64,000 nucleotides of DNA, taken from assembly GCA_004335835.1 (NCBI GenBank), contig RWJK01001656.1:9113-73112 (forward strand), read 5' to 3'. The position numbers were made by a program, and so were the translations under genes. Of this stretch, positions 23,584-39,049 are shown in pieces; the first letter of the stretch is position 1; every line of letters starts with the position of its first letter. The notes under the pieces are model-generated. The model saw only the letters and a program-made list of their open reading frames with translations, had not been told where the DNA came from and made no database searches. Source of the stretch: Scenedesmus sp. ARA3 (Eukaryota > Chlorophyta > Chlorophyceae > Sphaeropleales > Scenedesmaceae).

Positions 23584-26500
23584 TCACAGTGGCGCTGCAA
23601 GAGGCCAGGGCGCTGCTGTAGGCAGCCTGCAGGGGGTAGGGATAGGCAGCGGGGCAGACGGTGGAGTGGACCCAACACAGCCGTCCAGGGCATTGCCGTT
23701 CTTGACCTCAATGGTGTAATCGCCGGAGTTGACGAAGGAAAAGCCCATGCTGGGGCCGTTCAGGTCGCAGGCGCTGCGGGTCTGCCTGCACTCAATTAGC
23801 TCAGGAGGGGCTGAGAAGTTGTTGTTGCGGTTCCTGAACAGGCGCAGGCTGAAGCCGGGTGGGCAGTTGGACGTGGCAGCCATGCACGCCACGGCGCGGG
23901 TTGTGGTGCAGGCGGTTGTACCGCCGCACACCGGGGCAGTGGGCTCGGTGAAGATAACCTCAATAGGGAACTTGAGGCCGTCAACATCAGGGCAAGCTTG
24001 GCTGGCGGCGTTCAGGGTCAGGCAGGCAGAGGGCGCAGATGCACCAGCTGCCAGGGCAGTTATTGTGTAAATGTGGTTACTGCTGGCACTCCAGGCAGGG
24101 CAGGGAGGGGTGTCCACGCAGCGCTCCATGGCCCAGCCAGTGCTGGCGCTGCGGTAGGCCACGAAGGGGCAGGCGTGGGAGGTGGCGTTCACGCAGCCGA
24201 TCAGGGTGTTGTCCAGCTTGGTCACCTGCAGTTAGCAGCAGGCACATGGCGGCTGAGCAAGCTGATCCACCAAGAGGTTTCGCAGCAGCAGCTGATCCGT
24301 CAAGTAGGTGCCTGTGTGTTACAGCTGCGTGCCGACAACTGACAACATAAACTAGTCCGGCGAGTGGCTGCAGAATGCAGAAAGCGCGGCATGGCATGAA
24401 CATGCCCACTACATCAGGAGGAGCAGTTGCACTCCTCCTACCCGCAGGCTGTAGCCGGCGTAGTTGCAGCCTCCCTGGTCGGGGCGGCACTCCTGCCTCA
24501 CAGAGGGGTTGCCGTTGTATAGCACCAGGGTGAAGCCCGCAGGGCAGGGAGTGCTTTCAGTGATGCACTGCAACACCACCGGCACGCTTGCTAGTGTCTT
24601 GACCTCAATAGGGACTGAGGCGGGGCAGGCGGCCGGGTTGTTGCCCTCGAGGCAGGCGATGAGGCTGTTGCCGTTGAATGCTGGTGTGAAGGCGGAGTTG
24701 CACACGCATGCACCAGATGCATCGGGTGCAGCACCAGCTTGGCAGGGGTTCTGCAGCAGCGGCAGCAGCAGAAGCAGCAGAAGCAAAGGACTAGTCAGAT
24801 TGGTGCATACAGCACAGGCACAGAGCGTGCAGATCAATGTTTTGCCTGTGTGATATCACACATGCTGAAACTGCACAGGCTCTTTGTCCACAGGCGGTTG
24901 CTGCGGCTTGTTGCTGTCATGAGAAAGGGATTGGCGGCATACCTTCACATGTGAGAGGTCGCTGCTGGCATTCCTGCTGTGCTGCTCAGCCACTCACGGG
25001 AGGGGGGTTGGGAGATGGGCTAGGGCTGGGCACCACAGGGCTTGGGCTGGGCAGTGGACTTGGAGACGGCACCGTTGGTAGCAGCAGGTCAGCCAGCAGT
25101 TGGACCGTTTTGCCACAAAAGCCTGAAGCCTGAAAGGGCCGTTGCTGGCGGCTGCCAGGTTAGGCACATACCCCAAGTTGGAAGTAACGACGTCAGCGTA
25201 AATGCGTTCAGGGGCAACCGGCACTGTTGCGGTTTCAGCAAGTGTGGCCAAATCGTCTACTAGCTTCACCAGACGTTGTGGAGGTTTAGGTGCAAACAAG
25301 ATGCATCCAGGCTTGGCGCTATCAATCCTCAGGTCTGGCTTCAGCCGTGCCTTGATCGCTGCTGCCCTGGCAGCATCACTGCCCTCATGGAACTGCAAGG
25401 CGAAAGTGTAGTCGGGCTGCATGATGTATGCCGCGCCATAAGCAATCTTGATAGTGCCGTTGTTGCCCCAGCGTGGTGACCAGCTGCACAGGCGGCACAG
25501 TTTTGCAGTGACAGTTGATCATGATTGAGGCTTGCGGCAAGCAAGAGCAAGGCAATGCACTTTCGTGGGCTTTGACAATCATCTAATTCAGAACTTTGAT
25601 GCGGTCCAATGCATGATTCTGATGCGGCTGCTATCCAAGCATAGACTGCTTGAGACTGTTGCTGTTGGCTGCTGTGGCTTGTCATATTTCACCTGTTCTT
25701 GCACAGCCAGTGGCCTTCTCCTTTGGGCATGTCCCGCCAACCATAGCAGAACAGGGAATGCGTGTATGGATTGATTTCTGGGGTACCAGCGCTTCTGCTT
25801 GGGGACAGGTCTTCTGTGGTGTCAAACACTGCAGCTGTACTGCCCCACACACTGAACCGCTTGAAAACCGCCGGCGACATGGCTATGGAAATTATGGCTC
25901 CACCATTGAGCATAATCTGACTTTTGATATTGCCGATGGTGTTGAGCGCACTGCCCCCGTTTGCCATGGAGGAAGCACCACCTGCAGCCGCACCAAACCG
26001 CAAACATGGCCTGACTCCAAAATTTTACAAATAAGTCATGCGGCTAAGTAAGGCGTAGCTGCAGGCAACTTGGTATCCTGTGCAGCAAACTATGCCGCCC
26101 CAAGCACACGGCGCTTGTGCCACCTGGCTCAACAACCTGTTGCAACACTGTACCTTTACGCGTGTGTGCGGCGCACGTTCTACCTGCACACTCTTTACAT
26201 GTCACATGCAGCAAGTGTATTAGCCCAAGGGCAAGCTCACTGGACTGCACCCCGAAGAGTCGCATTCACACCTGCCAAGAAACTGCCAGCTGCTTGCAGT
26301 GCATGCAGTGTCATGTGCGTGCCGCGGCACGGCAGTCCAACGCTGCAGCGTCAGCTGACTGGCGTTCACCTACCTTCTGGCAGCTGTGAAGTGCAGTCGT
26401 TAGCGCGTGTGCACGACCTGCTGGCGAAACCCAGGTACGGTACGCATTCACGTGAGGCCAGGTACGGTACGCATTCACGTGAGGCCCATTTCTGTACCTT

Positions 26501-27933
26501 GCCAGAGAGCACGTTGTCAACCAGCTTCTCATACGTCAATCCTGACCTGCAGTCAACCCGGGGTGACAGCCTGCAGGCGCATAACAGCAGCTGCGTGTCT
26601 GCAAATCCGCTCCTGCTTAGGACAGGCAGGTGTACGTGCTTCAATCTCAGTTGCTACTGCGCAGTGGGGCGGTGCGCCTGCACAGTTGGGTAGGGGCTTA
26701 AGTACAGCAGGCGCTGATATCTGCATCACCCATCGAAAACATGCCCAGAAACCAACCATATGTGGTTGTACATCCACAGCAGCCCGCAGCAAACTGCTGC
26801 ACACATGCCCATTTTGCACAACTGGTATCACCACATGCAGTGCTGACAGGGGCACCGGCTGCTGACAGGGCACCAACTGCTGACTAGGCTTCAACTGTTG
26901 ACAGGGCATCAACTGCTGACAGGGCATCAACTGCTGACAGGGCACTAACTGCTGACAGGGCACCAACTGCTGACAGGGCACCAACAGCTGACAAGGCTTC
27001 AACTGTTGACAGGGGCACCGGCTGCTGACAGGACACCAACTGCTGACAGGGCACCAACTGCTGACAGGGCACCAACTGCTGACAGGACACCAACTGCTGG
27101 CAGGGCACTAACTGCTGACAGGGCATCAAATGCTGACAGAAGGCACTAACTGCTGACAGGGCATCAACTGCTGGCCAGGTCTGCTGCTTCTCTGACAGAG
27201 CTGGACGTGTCATCTCGCCAACAGCATCTGCAGCAGCACTTGATGCCGGTCCAGCAGTTTGATGCAGCACAACTACTCCGTCAGCTCACTTGCAGAAGCT
27301 GACGTCCTGCTCTGACAGGCTGAGCTTGTCCCAGCTCTGCTGCAAGTACACGTTGGCAGCAGCCTCAGCAGCTGCAGTGAACGCAAAGCCCACACATGCT
27401 CCACATGTGGCTTGGTCCTGCACAGGCAGCACCAGCACCCACCACAACAATGACATGGAGGCATTTGCAAACAGTGCGTACACCTAAGCAAGCTGTTCTG
27501 ACGCGATCTATCGAGGCACTTGATGCCAGCAGCAGCTCAGCTAGCCTGAATGTTATTATCTCGCTCTGACAGTGCCCAGCATGCCCTGGCCATGCAGCGC
27601 TGTGTGGCGCACCTGTGCAGGGCTGAAGAAGGCGCGGCGCCCAGGCGTGTCTGCTGTGCTGTTGGAGGAGTAGGCAGGAGGGGTCAGCCCCAGCAGCAGC
27701 CAGTCCATGCAGTCAGCACCTGCTATGGTGTCCTTCCCGCACACTGCTTTGGCAACCTCAGCCTCAGATGCTGCACCCAGGGTTCGCAGTGTGTTTGCCT
27801 TGCCTCTGCTGAATCTGTAGCTGGGGCGCGTTGCGTTGGGCGGTGAGCGCAGGCCTTTCTCGGCATTGTACACGAGGCCAGTGGTGCGGCTGCAACAGGT
27901 TGCAGCAACCAATAGCAGCAGATAACATCAGCA

Positions 27934-27967
<34 letters not shown>

Positions 27968-28168
27968 CCTGCTGATTTGCGTGCCTGTTGCACACTCTGC
28001 AGTATTACAGAGTCAGCCTGGCAAGTCTGTGCACATGGGTGGTTGCACGCGCTTCAGGCCAGCACAGCACAGCACACACCCACGCATGGCTAGCGCGACA
28101 ACTACACAATGTGTTTGAAGATTTGAAGCTGCCGCGCACAACGCGCAGGCCAGCACTGGCGGTGAAAA
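23584..28168 (-). CDS. Papain-type (C1A) cysteine protease with Cys-rich tail; 5' end unresolved
   Basis: Secretory-pathway cysteine endopeptidase. Exons in order: 28168-28108, 27889-27613, 27417-27290, 26546-26498, 26383-26374 (10 nt), 25981-25693, 25483 to about 25172, about 25130-24998, 24750-24442, 24225-23584. Catalytic Cys is in QDQATCGACVGF (canonical Trp after Cys replaced by Val), His in NPYTHSLFCYGW, Asn in KNSWSPRWGNNG. After the protease comes a Pro-Ser linker (PSPSPLPSPSP type, typical of chlorophyte hydroxyproline-rich proteins) and two Cys-rich modules (FNGNSLIACLEGNN..., LDNTLIGCVNATS...) each with the pattern PxEV...C...CPxGF. I did not find an I29 prodomain or signal peptide; upstream exons are uncertain. 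Around 25130-25172 the frame changes without a normal-sized intron, so either a very small intron or a frameshift is present. Confidence 0.82.
26374..26383 (-). other. Candidate 10-nt microexon of the cysteine protease
   Basis: In the gene sense TTCACAG precedes CTGCCAGAAG, which precedes GTAGGT. Ten bases convert phase 0 (exon ending VLSGK at 26498) into phase 1 (exon starting 25981, GASSMANGG), giving an uninterrupted frame. I found no other phase-compatible join. Confidence 0.55.
26434..26485. repeat. 25-bp perfect tandem duplication in protease intron
   Basis: The unit beginning AGGTACGGTACGCATTCACG occurs twice in a row, then diverges at GAGGCC. Confidence 0.9.
26845..27178. repeat. 18-bp minisatellite, about 18-19 units
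   Basis: Unit CTGCTGACAGGGCACCAA with variants, in the protease intron between exons 27290 and 26546. Variant units (a GGGGCACCGG unit; a GGCTTCAACTGTTGAC pair) recur at about 150-bp spacing, showing a higher-order repeat. On the minus strand it is open and would read as repeated QLVPCQ, but no splice evidence includes it. Confidence 0.93.
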
Positions 28169-29812
28169 CTGCATAGCGGTGTGCAACTTGCGTGCGCTGG
28201 AGACTGCCATGCCAGTTGCTGCCAGTGCACATAGCAGTGCTGATTAGCTGCAGCTGCCTCGCAATGGGCCGGGCCAGGTTTGCGCAACTCACTCAGGCGC
28301 TTGTTGCAGGAGGCTGCGGGCCAGCCCTGCAGGCATGCGGAGCATATGCAGCATGAATCTGGTTGCTGCTGCTCAGCAGCACCTGTGCCGTGTGCTGTTG
28401 GCAGTAAGTGTGTGCATGGCCTGCCTCTGCTTGAGGCTGGCAGGCCATGGCAGGCAGTCAGCCTGCATCTGGCACGCCTCATCTGCTGCATGAAGTTGGC
28501 AGTATCAGCTGAAGTCTGCTGAGCTGCTGTGCATGAAGTCTGCTGAGCTGCTGTGAGTTCTCGCCCTTGCATGTTGGACAAGCACCAGTGCAGAAGTACA
28601 GACAAACTTCAGCAAACGGACGCGCCTATCAACAGTTGATGATCAGCCTATGCAGAAGCCAGCCTCGGCTCACCTTGCAGCTCAGGCCTGTCAAATGCTG
28701 TCACTTGTGTACTTCTAGAGGCCAAGAACAACAATGTGACCAGCAGTGCACTTGTGACAGCCTGCAGGCGTTTGCTCTGCAACCCGCAGCAACACGCTGC
28801 ACTCATTAGAACTGCTCAGCCCGGTCTCCGGTTCAACCCAAGGTGGTTAAAAGCGAACAGTACGTCCGATCAAATGAACCAAGCTGATAGGAAGGTTTCT
28901 TGATTTCAAGGCTGCAGGCCCCGGGGTGTCACCAGCAGAGATCCGCGGCTGAGATGTTACGCAACGTATACCAAACCAGTCATAAGAATTTACGGACAAG
29001 GTTGTAGCGTCACTTCGTCTTTGCCGTGGCAAGCTGGCAGGTACTTGTGGCTGCACACTAGGGCGTGGTTGTGGGACACACGCTCAGACAGGAGCAGCCG
29101 TGCTTCAATGCAGTGGTTTTTGACATGGAGAATCTAACTATGTTGTCTGCTTTCTTTTGGCTGCTCGATCGTGCTCCCTGCACACTGAAATTCGTGAAAG
29201 GTGCAATCAGCACACCCAAGTGTCAGCAAGGCGCGGGAGCTTTGCTCTGTCTGCGGCCCTCAACACCTTGCCTCCAGTTGCTTACTCACCACTGAACAGT
29301 GACATCACCTTCCAACTCAGCTTTAAAAGCACAGGGCATAGAAGTATGTGGCTGACTTCGCCACACACCTAGTTCGGTCGGTGGCACAGGTTGGTGCTGG
29401 CCCGCGTACAGACTGCACAGCAGTGTCTGCCAGCCAGAGGAGGCAGTGGGCAAGACCAAGGTAAGGCTAATTAGCCCCTTATAAGGGGAGCCCTGTCAGC
29501 CTGGCTGCAGCTGGTGGACGGGCTGCGCTGCGGTGAAACAGTAGTTCAGCAGAACACGAAGCAAGCAGCCAAAACACATGCCGAGCAGCTGCTGTCACGG
29601 GTTGGCAGGGTACCTCTGAGTTTCATGGGTGCAGCAGGGGGCACGCAGTTCACGACTGGGGCTTGAGCACTCGACACTGCTGTTATCAGTCACAAGTTAC
29701 CAAAGTAGGGCCACAGGCCCACAAAGACGCCAGTGACAAACGCCAGTGTCCTGTCCGCGCTTTTGCACAAAAGCAACCACAGGATCACGCTGGACGATCA
29801 GGTCGCACGCTG
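28169..29812. other. 5' region of the protease and spacer to P4H
   Basis: May contain the missing first protease exons (one phase-compatible minus-strand candidate ends near 28285). Holds a duplicated AAGTCTGCTGAGCTGCTGTG at about 28513-28556 and, at 29694-29722, copy 3 of the dispersed element. No other gene seen. Confidence 0.5.
29694..29722 (-). repeat. Dispersed element, copy 3 (29 bp)
   Basis: Identical over 29 bp to 40824-40852. Lies about 90 bp past the P4H stop, probably in its 3' UTR, and is read in the same sense as that gene. Confidence 0.9.
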
Positions 29813-31221
29813 TCACCGCCTGCTGAACCCCTTCTTGCTGCCAGACTTCTTCCTGGCCTTTTTCGCTGCACCACCGCCAGCGCCACCGCTGCTGCTGCTG
29901 ATGCTGCTGACAGGCACGCGGAACACCTCGCGCACTGGCTCCGCTGCTCCATCAGCAGCGCTGGCTGCTGCTTCAACCTCTGGCCCCGCTAGTGCTGCCA
30001 CCTTGACTGCTTTTAGTACTGCCTTGGGCACGGGGTAGCCCCGCGCAACCCACTGCTGCATTACCCACTTTTCGTCCACTGCATCTTGGGCGGTGTGCAG
30101 GCTCCTGCAGTAGCGGCCAGCAGAGGTGCAAGGTTTGGACGCGCTAGGGCTGACGCTCTGCGGCAGCATGCTGCAGGATGCATTGAGTGATGCGCCTATA
30201 CCTGATGCATCACATCTGTTGTCCAAAGGACCAGCCGGCTGCAGTCTGCTGCATGCCTCTTGACCTGGCACACTAGCACACCAACAGCATACTATCCGCA
30301 CGAACAACAGCAACAGCAACAGCAGCCGCACCATCACCACCACCGCCACCACCAAGAGCAGCAGCAGCAGCCAATCGCGTACCTAGGGTCTGCTGTGCCA
30401 TTCGCATAAGAGGGGAAGAACAGCAGCGCCATGCCCTGCCGCGGCTGCACTGAGATGCCCAGGTGGTCAAAGTGCGTGGCACCACCCTGCAGCCAGCCAG
30501 CAGCCAACAGCAGCAACCAACAGATTACTAACTGCTGAGCTGAAAGGCCAACATTTACTTTGACACAGCACTGCTGCCTGCTTACTATGCAGCTGCAGTA
30601 CGGTTGACCATGCACAGCAGCTGAGGAGCACAGCGCATGCAAACGCGGGCACTCAGCTGCCAGCAGATATTTGCCTGCCAAATCTAGAAGCAGCAGCAGC
30701 AGCAAGACCAGCACACCGCGTTTATGTAGGCAGCATCACGCCTGCCCCACCTGCTGCACGTCATTCAGGTACAGCAGCAGCGTGGCGTGGCGCTGGAAGC
30801 CGTTGGCGGTGGCCAGCAGCGCAGGGAAGGCATCCTCGTGGGACAGGAAGTGCTGCCCAGGCAGGTACCTGCAGCAGTAGCAGGACCGGCGATCGACAAA
30901 CCCCAGCCGAAAGTAATGGGCATGGAAGAACTCACGTGGCGGGGCGTGCTACAGCAAGCAAGCTGCCATCCGGGCTCTGCCTCTCATAATGCAGCTGGTG
31001 CAGTCTGCTGCTGCTGCTGCTACTCTTTACATGTGCACAAGCGTCTGCTGCTGCTGCTCACCGTGCGACCTGCGGGCTCTCGTAGCAGTACTGCCCCCCT
31101 GCAGGCAGCTTTCCAGGCGGCCCCCAGCTGCGGGCACTGTCCAGGTGCGCCAGCAGCTTGTGGCCGCTCGCCTGCATCAGCTGCATCAGCGCGGTCAGCC
31201 CAGCAGACACGGCCTGCCAGA

Positions 31222-31255
<34 letters not shown>

Positions 31256-33041
31256 GCAACAGCGAGGACGTTGGATGGGTGCAAGAAGGACACGGCTGCG
31301 ACAACGTCAGACCAAAACAGCAGATATCGCCATGCAGTCACAACAAGTCGTGCTTCAGACATGCTGCAGCAGCATGCTCCAGGCGGCTGAGCATCTCCAC
31401 CTGCATGTGCTGCTGCTGCTGCCCTGCTGCCAACACTGCTAGCTACATCTCGGGCAGCTGCTCCTGCAGCACGGTCCTGCTGACTCAGTGCCACATCCAA
31501 CGGCAAGGTGCCGCATGTAACGGCATGCAACAGCACGGTAACACAACCACCACCACCACCACCACCAGCAGCAGCAGCAGCAGCAGCGGCCGCACCTGTG
31601 TGGGTGGGTCCATCAGCAGTGAGCTTGACGTGCGGCGGGAGCCATACGCGTTGACGCCGCCACCAGCTGCAGCCGCAGCATTGCCGCCGCCAATCTTGCT
31701 CTGCTGCAGGCAGCCTGTCAGTCACATGGACCAGCAAAGAGGCAGCAGGTGGTTGTGTTGATTTGAGGCGCTGCTCACAGCACGTGCATACAAGCAAACG
31801 AGCATTTGCAGTCAGATGCTGCAACAGAGCATACAGCAGTTGCAGTGAGGGTCCCCTTTGCCAGTTACATCTGCTTCAGGGCAAATCCTTTACCATCAAG
31901 GCAGCAGCAACCTGCAAAACAGCACATTGCAGAGCAAACGCAACAGCTCCAAACACAGCACACAGCGCACCTGACTCCACTGCATGCTGCTGCCAGCTGG
32001 CGCACTCCTCCGGCGTCATGAACCCCTCCACAGTGAACACAGCCGGGTCAAAGTTCACGATGCGAAGTCCCGGGAAGTCCAGGTCGATGGGTATGAACTT
32101 CTCAGCGAGCTTTGCTAGGAAGGCTGGCCTGTCATATGCTGATGTGTCAGCTGCTGGGATGCCTCCTTGGGCTAGCCACTTTGCTTGGATGCGCTCATAG
32201 GGATCCTTAGGAACAAACACTGCTGGCGCTGCAGGCGCTGCTGCTGCTGCTGCTGCTGCTGGTGTGGATGTTGCTGCTGCTGCTGCTTGTTCGGGTTCTG
32301 CTGCTGGCTGTGCCGTGCCGGCTGCAGCTGGCGCAGATGCAACTGCAGCTGCTGCAGGGGTGCTTTGCTGTTGTGCTTGCTGCTGTTGGGGCTGCTGTGT
32401 TTGCTGCTGCTGCTGCTGCTGCAACTGCTGCCCCTGCTGCTCCTCCTGAGTGCGCACCGCTTGGCTGTATGCAGCTGCTGCAGGATGCTGCTCGTTACTG
32501 CTAGCATCTGCTGGTGCTGCTGCATCCGGTGACTGCTGCTGCTGCTGCTGCCGCCGCTGCCGTGCCCTTCTAGCAAAGTGGTCAGTGGTGCCAACTGCTT
32601 CCAAAGGCGGCAGTATCCCAGCAGGGTCCTGAGAGCAAAGGCAGGGCACGGTGCACACATGTTGTGCAAAGTTTGACCAGTCGATGTCAGCAGATGATTC
32701 ACAAGAATCATGCTACAGCATGGTGTTGGCTGTTCAGACGCTGAACAAGACCTCCATGCAATCTTCCCAGGCCTGCTGTACATCTGGGCAAAGCGTAGAA
32801 AGCTGCTGCGCCTGAAAATTGTTCTCACCCATCCTACACGGGCCTTTGTCTCGGCCTGAACTTCATCTACGTCCTGCTTTGACTCATCTACTGCTGCATA
32901 GGCTATGTGCTGTGCATGTTTGTGTGGCCATCTACTGCCAATCTGCCCTGCCTTCAGTGCTGCTGCTGCTGAAGCTCGCCGTGTCGTGTGCAAGCCATGT
33001 CCCCGAGCTACTCTGTGGCGAGAAAACGCGTAAGTGTGCAT
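29813..33041 (-). CDS. Prolyl 4-hydroxylase-like 2-oxoglutarate/Fe(II) oxygenase
   Basis: Hydroxylates peptidyl proline, in algae mainly on secreted hydroxyproline-rich proteins. Exons: 33041-32829, 32628-31971, 31714-31596, 31213-31062, 30868-30751, 30486-30383, 30104-29813; 551 residues, all phases agree. Catalytic core is C-terminal: GFMTPEECASW (about 280), GSRRTSSS, QVARYLPGQHF, then H391-E-D393, YLNDVQQGGATHF, and RSLH458 with K467-W (His third iron ligand, Lys for 2-oxoglutarate), ending in a basic KKARKKSGSKKG tail. Residues about 85-220 are a Gln/Ala-rich spacer absent from short plant P4Hs. The first exon (start 33041) is Arg-rich and may be an organelle or ER targeting segment; I see no strong type II membrane anchor, so location is open. 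Confidence 0.88.
31044..31061 (-). repeat. (CAG)n extending a P4H donor
   Basis: In gene sense the donor GTGAG runs straight into four CAG units after the exon ending at 31062. The acceptor-side CTG tract for the previous intron is at 31221-31250 (exon starts 31213). Confidence 0.8.
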
Positions 33042-33321
33042 CTGGTGTCGAGTTCCGCTATGGTGTGGCCGCACTGCTTTCGGGTAGATGTTCAGCAGTC
33101 CAGATCGGCAACGGTGCTTCGCTCACTAACGGTAAAACAACAAACAATTGGAGAACCCACCCCTACGACGACAGGTCAGGTCACACAGGACTTGAGCAAG
33201 TCTAGACCGTGGCCGTGGACGGGTGCGAGTGTTAGGAGGGGCTTCAGGACTCAAACAGCTCACAGATTCAACGCCGTTTCATGCAGTTGACCTTCTTCTT
33301 GCCAATGTGCTATCGACTTGA
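33042..33321. promoter_or_regulatory. Divergent promoter region P4H / RqcH
   Basis: 280 bp between the two predicted start codons (451 bp if RqcH starts at 33493). No clear TATA box. Confidence 0.55.
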
Positions 33322-37740
<4,419 letters not shown>

Positions 37741-39049
37741 TGTTGTGGGGTGGCAGGAAAGCGGCTGTTGTAACGCAAGATGATTAGAGAGGGCTGGGTC
37801 AGGATGGCTGGAAGAATGCAGCCACGCGTGTGGCATGCTTTATCAGTGCTTGTGGCGTATGTTGTTGTACACGTACTACAACTGCAGAACAATCAAGTCA
37901 AGTTGCTGTAAGCTACTCCCAGCTACCACTGCATTAGGTTGCATTGTGTGTGTGCTTGTAATGAATGCAACCGGCAACTTTCTTTGTATGTAGGCTGGCG
38001 CATCACACTGCATTGCGAGTTGCTGGAGTTCCAGCCAGCCCATACCTAAATACAAGGAAGCTGCGGTCTGTATTGGAAGAGTATCTTTTTTTCAGTGCAT
38101 TGTACAGATCCATCTCTGTCTGTTTTGCTGCACCATCATCAAAAGAGTTGGTGAGTAAAGCGCTTGTTACACTTCGGCCCATACATTTTCTGCATGCACA
38201 GGTCTTCAAGTTGACCCTACTGCTGCCGCTGCAACCCTAGCAGTACAATGTAGTCCTGCAAGCATTCCAGTATGATGCCACAGTTGCCACAGCAAGGGCT
38301 GCTCACTTGCCAACAAATGTGGCTGTGTGAGCCACAGAAAAGAGAGCCAAAGCAGAGTGCAGCCTTCTCCGCACCCGGCCATACTGTGCCTCTACTGGCT
38401 GATGTGCAGCAGGCAGCGTGCATGCAGGCATCAGCACATGCACACCCTGGGCAACAGAGGTTGCGCATAGCGTCTGCTGAGTCATTAGTCAGTAGGATGT
38501 ACACGCTGACATGATGGGCACCAGATGAGCGCAGGCACACAAAAATCGTATAGCACTGTGCAATATGCCACATCTGCCACATCCTGCTGCCGAGCAATAT
38601 GCCCCGCATCCGTGCAAGTCAAGGGTACATGCTGTCAAACACCAGAGTGGTGCATAACTCCTGGGTTGTGTTATTTAGTCAACATTTGTCATGAACGGCG
38701 TCTGCTGCCATAGACATGCTCTTCTTTGCGAGCACACCATCGCAAACTCAAGATACATTAGCAACCTCATTTCCCCTGACGCAGTGCAGAGAAATGCACA
38801 TGCCACTGCTGCGCACAGCTGCGCAGCCTGCACAACCCAGAACAAGAAACAGAAAGAGAGACCCTGACCTAACTGAAAGCAGCGTCGAAGCACTGCAGCG
38901 CATTTGCTATGCGCATCTGCAGAGCTGCCACTGCCCACCAGCACCAGCTTGCAGTGGCAAGCAGCACTACCGACCTACACTAGAGCAGCACACCAAGACC
39001 TAGCGGCACACTGTTATAACAACACTTGTAACACATGTTATATAACAGA
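37741..39049. other. Convergent intergenic region RqcH / GME
   Basis: 1.3 kb between two 3' ends. No open frame with recognisable or biased composition; nothing further seen. Confidence 0.6.
37769..37773 (+). terminator. Likely polyadenylation signal (TGTAA) for RqcH
   Basis: TGTAA, the usual green-algal poly(A) signal, lies 29 bp after the stop; a second occurs at about 37905. Confidence 0.45.

Noticed and set aside
26845..27178. CRISPR array
   Set aside because: Units are 18 bp and contiguous with no unique spacers, in a eukaryotic intron.
26553..27270. Minus-strand QLVPCQ repeat frames as a protein gene
   Set aside because: The array lies within an intron of the protease and has no start or splice support.
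28820..28880. tRNA-like GGTTCAACCC T-arm word
   Set aside because: No matching stem around the loop and no anticodon or acceptor arms could be formed.
31061..31072. P4H donor at the CAG-GTCGCA site (31069)
   Set aside because: The following GTGAGC donor at 31061 is stronger and alone gives the conserved QVARYLPGQ in phase.
32172..33074. 300-codon minus-strand frame rich in Gln/Ser over the P4H spacer
   Set aside because: It is the alternative frame of the same CAG repeat; the coherent P4H exons use another frame with matching phases.
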